A stretch of 12,212 nt of DNA from positions 1-12,212 of the forward strand of contig JBJMLG010000054.1 in assembly GCA_045805385.1 (NCBI GenBank), given 5' to 3'. The notes under the pieces were generated by a model. The model was not told the origin of the DNA, searched no databases, and worked only from the letters and a program-made list of their open reading frames with translations. This document shows positions 11,751-12,212 of the stretch, piece by piece. This DNA is from JADGHQ01 sp045805385 (GTDB lineage: Bacteria; Actinomycetota; Thermoleophilia; Solirubrobacterales; Thermoleophilaceae). Position numbers and translations under genes: made by a program. Every line of letters begins with the position of its first letter. Position 1 is the first letter of the stretch.

Positions 11751-12212
<462 letters not shown>

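Overview
This window reads as ordinary chromosome from a very GC-rich bacterium, most likely an actinobacterium and plausibly of the class Thermoleophilia (Solirubrobacterales/Gaiellales-like). That placement is an inference from base composition, the comF-hpf-secA order, a caa3-type CtaG, a GHL15-like secreted protein, an LLM flavin oxidoreductase and frequent leaderless starts; no marker here fixes the taxon. I see no rRNA, tRNA, CRISPR array, insertion sequence or phage gene, and no gene-free stretch longer than about 150 bases.

Layout. On the minus strand, comF (2133-1498), a short hibernation factor gene hpf (1422-1063) and the first 327 codons of secA (981 to the window edge) form a conserved housekeeping block. 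Divergent from comF, the plus strand carries ctaG (2208-3035), which appears to lack a standard start codon, and a GST-like gene (3056-3787). A small two-helix membrane protein (4152-3784) converges on the latter. Next come a secreted putative glycosidase of GHL15 type (4300-5874), a sugar-nucleotidyltransferase on the minus strand (6871-5879) and a divergent extended-SDR epimerase (6917-7888). A TetR regulator (8505-7885) is divergent from a three-helix membrane protein (8538-9011), which is followed by an LLM flavin-dependent oxidoreductase (9038-10090). A small membrane protein (10383-10087) converges on that. The right edge holds two S-adenosylhomocysteine hydrolase genes in tandem on the minus strand: a complete short, archaeal/Thermotoga-like one (11719-10448) and the 3' end of a canonical bacterial/eukaryotic-type one (window edge to 11751).

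How it works together. The left block concerns ribosome hibernation and protein export, ctaG concerns copper-oxidase assembly, the middle genes concern sugar nucleotides and extracellular carbohydrate, and the two SAH hydrolases serve the activated-methyl cycle. The clearest regulatory structure is the 38-bp interrupted palindrome at 8503-8540 between the TetR gene and the membrane-protein gene. It contains mirror-image -10 elements, and the GTG start codon of each gene sits in an outer arm, so both transcripts would be leaderless and the repressor would cover both promoters. TANNNT-N6/7-RTG arrangements also precede secA, the GST-like gene and the epimerase. All four convergent gene pairs end within 4 bases of each other, three of them with overlapping stop codons, leaving no room for intrinsic terminators.
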